From Nitrospira sp. (GTDB taxonomy: Bacteria > Nitrospirota > Nitrospiria > Nitrospirales > Nitrospiraceae): DNA of 64,000 bases. Below the pieces are notes generated by a model. The model was not told the DNA's origin, did no database searches, and was given only the letters and a program-made list of their open reading frames with translations. Position 1 is the first letter of the stretch; every line of letters starts with the position of its first letter. The stretch is taken from NCBI GenBank assembly GCA_018242685.1, contig JAFEBM010000008.1, positions 1 to 64,000 on the forward strand, read 5' to 3'. Shown one piece after another: positions 1 to 8,900 of the stretch. The translations under genes were made by a program, and so were the position numbers.

Positions 1-3000
1 GATGAAAATCTCCGGACACCACTGCTCGCCAATATGTCCAGTAAGTTTGGTGGTGATCAGGCGCAACTTCAGGCCAAGCAGACAGCAGCCGGGACGCTAT
101 CGATGCCGGAAGCTCCGTTGTCCGTGGTGCAGGCGACTGGCTTGCTGCGGCCCGATGCGAGCGTGGTGGATTTGAGTCAAGAACCGACGTACGCCCTGGT
201 GACCACCAAAAACTTCACGGATTCCCTCGCCACACCGATGGCCTACAGTTTTTCCGGGCAGGATCTCATCTCTGGATTCTATTTCCGAACAAATCCCGGC
301 ACGGTTCCGCTGTACGTTCTCTGCGCAACCACGCCCACGGGACAGCCGAGCAGTATCGAACTCCTCGGACGCATCGTCAACCCGCACATCATCATCCCCC
401 ACCAGGAGCCGGTCTTCGATTCCGGCGATCCGTTTTTCATCGCTGATTCGGCGCGCATCTACTTCGTCCAACCTCACTATTACACGGTATCGAGCTCGCC
501 GCAGGAGTTCGACATGCCCGCATACATTCCTCAATGGTCCACCGATTATGTCTTCGCGCCCTTCTATCACCCGTTCGCCCGGACGTTCCTGCGTGAGCTC
601 GAAATCGGCGGCGTCGATCGGATGATGCAGCGGAATCTACAATTGAATCCCGAACAAATACGTGGCGGGCAGCCGTTCGACTTCAAGATCTACAATCCGC
701 AACCGCCGGTCGCGCAGCCCTATCCGGCCGAAGATACCGATTTCGAGGTTGACGGCGCCTATTCACTCTATAACTGGGAACTCTTCTACCATGCGCCGAT
801 GTTCGTCGCCTCGCTCCTGATGCAAAACCAACAATATGAAACTGCGATGAAATGGCTCGAATACATCTTCAATCCGACAGATCCCAGCAGCTCGCCGCTA
901 CCTGGACACTTCTGGTTGACAAAGCCGTTTTACTATATGAACGCCACCGACTGGCTGAACCAGCAAATACAGAACATCCTCACGACACTGGCTACCGATA
1001 CGCAGCAAGGGATCTCCGATCCAGCCACCGCAGCAGCAATCCAGGACTGGCTTTTGAACCCATTTGATCCGCACAAGATCGCACGTCTGCGCATTGGCGC
1101 TTATGGGAAGGCGACGGTAATGAAGTTCCTCGATAACCTCATTGCTTGGGGAGATTCACTGTTCAGTCAGTACACCATGGAGACCGTGCATCAGGCGGAG
1201 CAGCTCTACGTCTTTGCCGACCTAATCCTTGGACCTAAGCCTGATCAGATCCGCCTTCCTCACCAAGACCGGGCTATCAATGCCGACGCCATGGCGTACG
1301 CCGCAATTGCGGACAAACTCGATCAATTCGCGAACACGCTCGTGGAAATCGAGAACGTCGTTGTCGCCCCCACCTTGCCGTTACAACAGAGCCGAGCCGT
1401 GGCTCAGGCACCGTCGCTCCCACAGATTACGATCGGGACTGGAGAGACGCTTCTCTTCTGCATACCCCCGAACGATCAACTGCTCCGGTATTGGGAAACC
1501 GTGTCACAGCGACTCTACAACATTCGCCACGGCCTCAACATAAAGGGAATCGCGCAGCCGCTGGCACTCTATGCGCCGGCGATCAACCCGCTCCTCGCGG
1601 CAGAGGGACAGGCGGTCGGCGGCGTGGGCGGACAGACCTTCATGCCGGTCTATCGTTTCACGACATACCTGCAACGTGCCGTTGAGCTGACGAACGACGT
1701 GCGAGCATATGGCGCGCTCATCCTATCTGCGCTCGAGAAGAAAGACGCGGAGAGGCTCGCTGTTCTTCGCGCCAATCAGGAACTCGACATCCAAACCCGC
1801 ATGCTGGACGTCAGGACGCAGCAGGTTACGGAGGCGCAGGACCAGATTACCGCGCTCCAGAATCAGAAAGCCGTCGTGCAAATTCGGTACGATTTCTATT
1901 CGAAAATCGCCTTCATGAACGACTGGGAGACCGCTGCCATTGCACTTCAAGGCGGGGCACTCATCGCCAACGGTGTTGCGGTCGTGCTGGACATGACCTC
2001 CGGTGGAGCGCACATGACGCCGAGCTTCACCGGCGGTGCTGCCGGCTTTGGGGGCAGCCCGATGATGACAATGACCTATGGCGGTGAGAACATCGGCTCT
2101 GCGACAGCTTCATGGGCCAGCGTGGCGCGCAGCCTCGCCGGAATTATGAGCGAGTCCGGCGGCCTGGCGGCAACGATGGGCGGTTACCAGCGGCGTATGG
2201 ACGAATGGAATCTCCAGGCTAATCTGGCTAAGACTGAACTGACTCAGATAGACAGTCAGATCGCAGCGGCGACGGATCGCCTCAACATTGCCAGCAGTGA
2301 ACTATCCATTCAGAACCGGCAGATAGTCAACGCGCAAGCCGTGATCGACTTCCTCACCACCAAATACACGAACGAGCAACTGTATGACTGGATGCTCACT
2401 CAGCTGACGACAGTCTATACGCAAGCCTATCAACTCGCCTTCGGCTTGGCCCAGCAGACTGAGTCGGCTTTCCAGTACGAACTCGGCAGCCAAGAAACAT
2501 TCATCCAGTTCGGCTACTGGGACAGTCAGCACAAAGGACTCACGGCAGGTGAGAGCCTTCTCTTCGATCTCCGGCGTATGGAGGCGCAGTACCTCAATGA
2601 GAACACTCGCGAGCTCGAGTTGACGAAACACGTGTCCTTGGCGCTGACCCAGCCCCTTGCACTCGTTCAACTCCTCAAGACCGGCACGTGCAATGTTTCG
2701 CTTGATGAGGCGCTCTTTGATCGCGATCATCCGGGACATTATTTCCGTAGGCTTCGGTCGGTGGCGCTCACTATCCCATGCGTCACGGGGCCATACACGG
2801 GGGTCAATGCGAGCCTCACACTCAACACGGCCATCGCACGAACGACATCGACTCTCCCGGGCGGCACCTATAAGGCTGTGCTGGCCGCGCAGCCGCCGAG
2901 TGACTCGGCAACATTCAATGTGACGACTCCAGGGGTTTCGATTGCCACGAGCAGCGGACAAAATGACGCCGGACTCTTCGACCTGAATCTCCGTGATGAA

Positions 3001-3636
3001 CGGTGGTTGCCATTCGAAGGGCAGGGGGCGATCAGTTACTTTACGCTTGAGCTTAAGCCGGAGGACAACAGCTTCGACTTTTCGACAATCACGGATGTCA
3101 TCCTGCACGTACGATACACTGCGCGGCCCGGCATCGATGAGCAGACGGTGCGTGACGCAATCAAACCCAAGCCGACCGACAAGCGTGCAATTCTGGTCAG
3201 TGTACGGAACACTTTCGGTGATGCGTACTACCGCTTCTTCAACCCGGCAGACACGACGGCTACACAACAGACCCTCACACTCCCTATCACCAAGGCAATC
3301 TTTCCCTTCTCGAACCTTGGCAGCCCGAACGTTGCTGACATCACCGTCCTTGTTGTGCTCCTTCAACCCCCGGCTCCTGGGACCCAGATTGCAGCAAACT
3401 TTGGCCCAATGGGTGGAACGGCGAGCGCACTTTTGCTTCAATTACAAGCAAACCTTGGCGCAGTATTAAGCGGCGATGCCTCGCTCGCAAGTCCGGTGAC
3501 TCCAGAGTCATTCACAATGACCCTGCCACAGACCGGCGTTCCTCCGTCGCTCAGTGTCACGCTGAACGGGCAGGTACGGCTTGACCCAAGTAAGATACAG
3601 GACATCGTGCTCATCATTAACTACACGATCACGTGA
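1..3636 (+). CDS. Tc-toxin subunit A-like protein, C-terminal half (5' end outside window)
   Basis: The frame is open from base 1, so the ATG at 34 is probably internal and the gene begins upstream. The 1211 visible codons resemble the C-terminal half of TcA/TcdA-type insecticidal toxin subunits, which form the pore and shell of the ABC toxin complex. A conserved segment with 'YNWELFYHAPMFVA' and 'WLEYIFNPTD' lies at about 760-890. Long amphipathic helices with heptad character follow at about 1660-1910 and 2200-2440, flanking a Gly/Ala/Met-rich hydrophobic stretch at 1930-2180 that fits the pore-forming region. A beta-rich end from about 2690 matches the TcB-binding region ('HYFRRLRSVALTIPCVTGPY'). 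Full TcA proteins are about 2000-2500 residues, so roughly half is missing here only because of the window edge. No TcB or TcC gene is visible to the right. The target is unknown. Family call is good; toxicity is inference. Confidence 0.85.
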   Translation, partial: DENLRTPLLANMSSKFGGDQAQLQAKQTAAGTLSMPEAPLSVVQATGLLRPDASVVDLSQEPTYALVTTKNFTDSLATPMAYSFSGQDLISGFYFRTNPGTVPLYVLCATTPTGQPSSIELLGRIVNPHIIIPHQEPVFDSGDPFFIADSARIYFVQPHYYTVSSSPQEFDMPAYIPQWSTDYVFAPFYHPFARTFLRELEIGGVDRMMQRNLQLNPEQIRGGQPFDFKIYNPQPPVAQPYPAEDTDFEVDGAYSLYNWELFYHAPMFVASLLMQNQQYETAMKWLEYIFNPTDPSSSPLPGHFWLTKPFYYMNATDWLNQQIQNILTTLATDTQQGISDPATAAAIQDWLLNPFDPHKIARLRIGAYGKATVMKFLDNLIAWGDSLFSQYTMETVHQAEQLYVFADLILGPKPDQIRLPHQDRAINADAMAYAAIADKLDQFANTLVEIENVVVAPTLPLQQSRAVAQAPSLPQITIGTGETLLFCIPPNDQLLRYWETVSQRLYNIRHGLNIKGIAQPLALYAPAINPLLAAEGQAVGGVGGQTFMPVYRFTTYLQRAVELTNDVRAYGALILSALEKKDAERLAVLRANQELDIQTRMLDVRTQQVTEAQDQITALQNQKAVVQIRYDFYSKIAFMNDWETAAIALQGGALIANGVAVVLDMTSGGAHMTPSFTGGAAGFGGSPMMTMTYGGENIGSATASWASVARSLAGIMSESGGLAATMGGYQRRMDEWNLQANLAKTELTQIDSQIAAATDRLNIASSELSIQNRQIVNAQAVIDFLTTKYTNEQLYDWMLTQLTTVYTQAYQLAFGLAQQTESAFQYELGSQETFIQFGYWDSQHKGLTAGESLLFDLRRMEAQYLNENTRELELTKHVSLALTQPLALVQLLKTGTCNVSLDEALFDRDHPGHYFRRLRSVALTIPCVTGPYTGVNASLTLNTAIARTTSTLPGGTYKAVLAAQPPSDSATFNVTTPGVSIATSSGQNDAGLFDLNLRDERWLPFEGQGAISYFTLELKPEDNSFDFSTITDVILHVRYTARPGIDEQTVRDAIKPKPTDKRAILVSVRNTFGDAYYRFFNPADTTATQQTLTLPITKAIFPFSNLGSPNVADITVLVVLLQPPAPGTQIAANFGPMGGTASALLLQLQANLGAVLSGDASLASPVTPESFTMTLPQTGVPPSLSVTLNGQVRLDPSKIQDIVLIINYTIT

Positions 3637-3640
3637 ACCC

Positions 3641-4087
3641 ATGCTAACCGAGGAAGACATTACACGCATCACGTCACGCATCGTCCACGGATATGGACCG
3701 CTTGTCGTCGGGATTTTCGGATCATACGCGATCGGTACCGCGCACGATGGGAGCGATCTCGATCTGTTCGTTATCAAGCAGACATCCGAACGTTCGGCAG
3801 CGCGCAGACGCGCGATCCAGCGGCTACTTTTCGGAGTTTTTCATCCGCTGGACGTTCATGTGTTCACCTCAGAGGAGTTCGAGGAGACCGCATACGAAGA
3901 ACTGTCGTTCACGTGGGTCATCGCGAGGCAGGCACGTCTCTATCACTGGTCCGCGGAGGCGAGACAGCGCGTCCCTTCGCTCTTTGCGCTTCGCAAGGTT
4001 GTCAGTGGACGCGAGCGTAGTTGTGAACGGCTTGAACCAACCACTGTCGCTGGTGAGGTTCCAATTGCTGATCTCCATGACGGCTGA
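3641..4087 (+). CDS. MNT-type nucleotidyltransferase domain protein
   Basis: This 148-residue protein starts at ATG 3641, four bases after the toxin stop. It carries the Pol-beta superfamily signature GSYAIG...SDLDLFV (Gly27-Ser28, Asp39, Asp41), the metal-binding and nucleotide-binding core of minimal nucleotidyltransferases. Such proteins transfer AMP or another nucleotide to a partner. Many act with a HEPN protein in toxin-antitoxin pairs, but no HEPN gene lies next to it. The last 25-30 residues (after about base 4000) look random. In another frame the same DNA encodes a Tc-toxin remnant, so the original C-terminus was probably lost and replaced by out-of-frame readthrough. A longer start at 3581 would overlap the toxin gene and has no support. 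Domain call is firm; substrate is unknown. Confidence 0.75.
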   Translation: MLTEEDITRITSRIVHGYGPLVVGIFGSYAIGTAHDGSDLDLFVIKQTSERSAARRRAIQRLLFGVFHPLDVHVFTSEEFEETAYEELSFTWVIARQARLYHWSAEARQRVPSLFALRKVVSGRERSCERLEPTTVAGEVPIADLHDG

Positions 4088-4716
4088 AATTTGTCAAAAA
4101 GTCAAAACGCTTGGCGCCAACATTCTTGCCGCTATGGAAAAGCGAGGCAACGGGTCGTTGTCGCTAATGCGTGCCCAATGCGAGACTACTATTCTCGAGC
4201 TGACGGAAATGGTGAAGTATGCGCAGTGACAGAACGCGATCAAATCACGACAAGGGCTGGAGCAGTCGCTCGCGAACGTCTCTCAGTGACCCGTTGAAAG
4301 CGGCGGCCATTCAAAACCTTCAAACCAAAATCAACAAGGCGCAGACGGTTGGTTCGGTGTGCCTCTACTCTGTCCGTCACGATTTTCCTTCCGCGTGAGC
4401 GAAATTCCAGAGCACCTCTGCGTTGTCGCTCGGATTGACAGAAGAACTCTATCCGTTCTGGTCTCAAGGGAAAACCATCGGCATCAAGGGGGTGGAGTTC
4501 TTTGCCGAAATGTCCACGGCCAAAACAACCGTGACCATGACCGACACAAACGGCAAGCAGTACACGCTGGCAGCAAATCCCGCCATGGGAGGTTTGCTCG
4601 TGGGAAGTCTGAATAAACCCTTTCCACCGGCGGTTTCCGATGCTGCCCTCTCCCTCACCTTTGACGCCAATTCGATGGAAGATCTCTGGCTCGCGATCAC
4701 CTGGGGAAATGCGTGA
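4005..4716 (+). pseudogene. Decayed second Tc-toxin A-like gene (C-terminal remnant)
   Basis: Translation in shifting frames recovers TcA sequence without an intact reading frame. From about 4005, one frame reads through 'GLNQPL', 'VRFQLL', 'LGANILAAMEKR' and 'LTEMVKYAQ', comparable to 'YGALILSALEKKDAERLAVLR' in the upstream intact gene. A TGA at 4227 follows, then 'QNAIKSRQGLEQSLANVS' and a second TGA at 4287. From 4291 the frame changes and continues with 'LKAAAIQNLQTKINKAQTVG' and 'SVRHDF', a TGA at 4396 where the family has Trp, then the TcB-binding end 'LTEELYPFWSQG' to 'SMEDLWLAITWG' and the stop at 4716. About 500 residues between the helical and C-terminal pieces are missing. Multiple lesions make this true decay rather than one sequencing error. 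The copy differs from the intact gene, so it is an old paralogue. Confidence 0.8.
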
Positions 4717-5101
4717 TGGAGAGGTGACGTTGGGAGTCCGGCGACTGAAGAGGGCCAATATAAAAGAGGAAAAGAAGAGGAGAAGGGAGCGGGCATATTT
4801 CCATACGGAACGAGTCTTCAAGAGAGACGAAATTCTAGCTTACTGCGATTGATCCAAGTGGAAAAGGGGCAAGTCCTCCGCTATGATTGAGGGATTACCG
4901 ACCAATATAACTCCACGGTCACCTACGTCAGTATGGCGTTTTTCTAGGCGATCGTTTGGGAGGTGCAACGAAGATTCTGTTCTCGGCGCGTGACGCGGTG
5001 CTTCTCTTTTCCTGTTTGCTTTTTATCCGATTGGTATCCTAGAATTCTTCAGCCAAGGCCGGCGAGGAGCGTCACTTCTCCGAAGAAATGTCGTGTTACG
5101 C
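4717..5101. other. Gene-poor stretch with a possible outer-membrane protein remnant
   Basis: No intact gene is supported here. On the plus strand at about 4793-4947 one frame gives 'GIFPYGTSL', a run of 25-30 further codons, a TGA at about 4887 and then 'NSTVTYVSMAFF' before a stop. Alternating polar/hydrophobic residues and a terminal Phe are typical of the last strand of an outer-membrane barrel. This may be another decayed gene; the resemblance is weak and could be chance. Confidence 0.3.
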
Positions 5102-5740
5102 ATGAGCCGGATTTTCCTTGTCCCACTTTCTCTTCTCCTGTCTCTGCTCGGTGTGACGTTCTTGTGTATTCTCGCGAACCCGCTTCTTGCAGCACCGGGA
5201 GGAATGACAGAGACCTTCCCTATTCAGAAAGCCGCACCAATAGCGGTTGTGATTGAAACAGCCGGAAGTGAAGCCGAACTGCGGCAGCACATGCGTGTCA
5301 AGAACGATGTCGCGGAACTCTCCACCGGAACTATACGGTTTTCGGAGGCGCCGATAGGAAGCTTCGGTTTCATCGCGCCACAGTCCCTCGGAATCGCGTT
5401 AGTCACGCAAAGTCCCGATCTTGAATTGGAGCGCGTGGCGCCAACTTCGAATGCCTATGAAATCCATAAAGTCGCGGATGGCAACGGATTGTTGGTTGGA
5501 TTCATGAGTGCGGAGGCAACCTCTCAGATTACCCCCAGCGAACGGCCCAAGAATCTGCGCATTGCGCTCTACTCTAACGTCGTGGAGAAGGCGCCCGCCA
5601 TCGTCGCAGTCCCGTTAAGTAAGTTGATGGTAGACCGGATGCCGATCAGGCTTGACCCTAAAAAATCAGAGAGCCCCGTGGTACTGAACATGGATTTACT
5701 GACGACCGCGAACCGGAAGTCACCAGGTCGTGCACAATAG
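5102..5740 (+). CDS. Exported protein of unknown function
   Basis: The protein has about 212 residues and starts with a clear signal peptide: basic MSR, a long Leu-rich core, and a likely cleavage after 'LLAAP'. ATG 5102 is chosen over an in-frame GTG at 5093; neither has a strong ribosome binding site. The mature part is soluble, mixed and without recognisable motifs or cysteines. It includes 'APIAVVIETAG' and 'GSFGFIAPQSLGIALVTQS' segments that look like beta strands. It lies 240 bp upstream of the giant multicopper oxidase on the same strand, but a separate promoter precedes the oxidase, so a shared role is only suggested by position. I do not recognise the family. Confidence 0.65.
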   Translation: MSRIFLVPLSLLLSLLGVTFLCILANPLLAAPGGMTETFPIQKAAPIAVVIETAGSEAELRQHMRVKNDVAELSTGTIRFSEAPIGSFGFIAPQSLGIALVTQSPDLELERVAPTSNAYEIHKVADGNGLLVGFMSAEATSQITPSERPKNLRIALYSNVVEKAPAIVAVPLSKLMVDRMPIRLDPKKSESPVVLNMDLLTTANRKSPGRAQ

Positions 5741-5780
5741 TCAGATGAAAATATGAAGAGGGCCGCCGGCTGTGAGCGTA

Positions 5781-5809
5781 TTGACAGTCTATGCGAAGTT
5801 GAGTATCTT
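5781..5809 (+). promoter_or_regulatory. Predicted sigma-70 promoter for the multicopper oxidase
   Basis: A perfect -35 hexamer TTGACA (5781-5786) is followed after 17 bp by TATCTT (5804-5809), a four-of-six match to TATAAT. Transcription would begin near 5816, leaving a leader of about 165 nt before the start codon at 5981. No operator was recognised. Confidence 0.5.
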
Positions 5810-5980
5810 GCGAATCTTACTATCTGCGAATAGCGAAAGTGAACATCACATCTTTCGGTCAGGTCGGTTGGTTGTTACCGAAACTATTTTGTCTTCCCAC
5901 TTTGCATATTGGTTAGGAGGCCGGCTGAGTAGCCCTCGCTGCTCACTTACATTTGTCATGTTATGAAGGAGGGTCGGTTC

Positions 5981-8900
5981 ATGTCTCACCGTCATTACAC
6001 ATTCACCCGAGTCTTGAGCAGACTCGTAGCCATTGCGCTGTTTCTTGCGCCGTCGGCCTTGCTCGCTGAGGCTCCATCGCATGTGGCGATGAACCATCAG
6101 GCGCCCGGTTGGGCAGAACAGCTCAAGGGGCAGACGATTATTGAAAATACGATGGAAGGCCAGCCGGAGCGTACCGGCATGGTCGAGCGGCAGCACCAAC
6201 GCATCATGCAACAAATGGAGCATGACGCGACCGCGCAACGCACCGGTGGGTACTACAACGATCTGAACATGATGCACCAGTACGGCGCCGGGAATCAGGA
6301 TGTGTTGCTCATGTCGAACTCCGGCGTGGAACCGGTGTCGATGTCGGGTGGGCAGTGTCCGGCAGCTGCGCCGATTCGGAAGTACGATATCTCGGCGATC
6401 AACGTCGAGATATCGCTCAATATGTGGCTCGACTTTTACCCTGGGTATATGTACGTCCTGACCGAGAACCTTGAAAAGGTGCGGGCAGAGGAAACGGCCA
6501 ATCGGGAAGCCCGCGAAAAAGAAGGTTATAATCCTGGAGCTGTCAAGAACGGATTGCAGAGTCAGTGGATTCAGCCGCTGGTCATCCGAGGCAATCAGGG
6601 CGATTGCGTCAAGATGACGCTTCGCAATCAGCTGGAAGGCGGCGAGGAGGTCAGTCTCAACATTCACGGCTCCAGCATGATCGTCGCCTCCACGGGTAAG
6701 CCTGCGACGACGACCAATCCAGACAGTATCGCAGCCAAAGGAAAGGCCGTGGAGTTGGAGTGGTACATTCCTCCGACTCAGCAAGAGGGCGGCCGGCAGT
6801 TCCACTCATACAGCAACGATCGTGAATTGACGGTCATGGGCCTGTTCGGCACGTTCGTCATCGAACCAAAGGGTTCTCAATATCTTGACCCGTTGGGAGT
6901 CGGCGAACCGACGGCGATGTCCAGCGGATGGCAGGCCATCATCAAGAACGGGGCGGGGCCTGATTTCCGGGAATTCGTGTTGATCTATCATGAAGTCGGG
7001 GACGAAGCGTTCCGGCCGCTGAACAAGAAAGGCGATTTCATTCCCCAACGTGACCCCTTGACCGACGTCTACCGGCCGGTGGCCCGCGCATTGAATTATC
7101 GGAGCGAGCCCTTCGGCGTCGACAATATGCAAACGCAGCACGAGTACTTCGGGTTCGAAGACGAATCCATGGCCTACAGCGCCTATACCTTCGGCGATCC
7201 GGCCACGACCATTCCACGGAGCTATTTGGGCGATCCGGCAAAGTTTCGCCTCGTGCACGGAGGGTCGGAGGTGTTTCACTCCCACCATCCGCACGGTGGA
7301 TCGATTCGCTGGCCGCGGAGTCCGCGCGCTATCGACGAAATGCCCTTATGGCATGCGGCCAAGAACGGGCCGGTCAAATATCCCGTGATTCGGATGAAGT
7401 CCGACCGCGTGGACGTGGAAGTCATTGGACCGTCCGAGACCATGGACCTCGAAACCGAGTGCGGATCCGGTCTCTGCCAGCAATTGGCCGGGGACTTCCT
7501 GTTCCATTGCCACGTCGCTCACCATTACATCGCGGGGATGTGGGGGTATTGGCGGGTATACAACACGCTGCAGCAGGGTGGGGATCACAACGATGTAATG
7601 CCGGATCTGCGCGAGCTGCCGGACCGGGCGGGCCGTATTCAAACCGGTATTACTTCCGATCAGCTCATCGGTCGCACCGTGGATTGGTTCGGGAAGACTT
7701 TCACTATCGTCAAGGACGGGAAGACAAATTGGAAAGCGTCACCTGCCGTCGTCAACGTGAAGGATTGGGTCAACATGCAGTTGCCGCCGCAGGGGCAGCC
7801 TGGGCATCAGAAGGATGAGCGCGCTCAGACTCGATCCTACGACGCCAGTGTGCTGGATTGGGCTTGGCAGGGTGATCGCGCGATGACCGAACGCGAAAAC
7901 ACCGTAGACAATCCGAGGTATAAATCGACAGCTCCCGGCAACCGGCTGCCGATTCTTTTTGAGAGCGCCACCGGCAAGGTCGCCTGGCCACATTTGAAAC
8001 CGCATTTCGGACGTCGTGTGATCTTCTCTCAGAATCACAACCCTGCGCCATGGTTGGATATGATCCACCTTGAGGACGACGGTCTGCCCAGTTCTTATCC
8101 GGCGAAGCCGGGAGAGAATGGACGCTGGAGCATCTGCCCCGAGAACGCGGGCTCCAAGAAATACAACGTCCATTTCATTCAGACGCCGATGACGTTGGCC
8201 GACAAGCAGGGCGATACGCCGGCCATCGTAGACAAGGACGGGCTGATCTATGTGCTGCACGAGGAAGAAGCGCAGGTTCGCAAAAGCGACATTAAATATC
8301 CGCTGGTGGTGCGCGCCAATATTTATGATTGTATCGACTGGATGTTGACCAGCGAGTGGTTGGACGATGACCATATCAACTTCCAGGCATCGAAGATCAA
8401 TACGCATTGGCACTTCCTGCAGTTCGACAATCAATCGTCCGACGGCGTCATCACCGGCTTTTCCTATGAGCAATCGGTGCGTCCGTTCACGATGCTGGAG
8501 AAGAAGGTGAAAAAGGGTCTGCCTGTGCCGATGAATACCGTGTTCACTAAGGCGGCGAAGAAGGGCGACCGGGTCATGACAGTCAAGAACGCCGCCCAAT
8601 ACCACCCAAACGTGGAGCTCCTGATCGGAGCGGACAATGTTGAAGGCAACGAGATCGGTCGGGTCAAATCGATCCAGGGCAATCAGATCACACTCTATCG
8701 TCCGCTGAAAAATGCTCATCCGGCCAACGATATCGTGACGGTGGAGTTCGTCCGGCAGCGATTCTGGGCGGATTCCGACGTGGGGACGGTCTTTTGGCAC
8801 GACCATGCGTTGGGGCGTGTCACATGGCCTCACGGGGGCTTCGGCACCCTCATCACCGAGCCGGTCGGTTCGACCTACCATGATCCCAAGACGGGAAAGC

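Noticed and set aside
2302..3441. Minus-strand open frame of about 380 codons opposite the Tc-toxin gene
   Set aside because: Shadow of the toxin coding sequence; composition (many Cys and Arg) is not protein-like.
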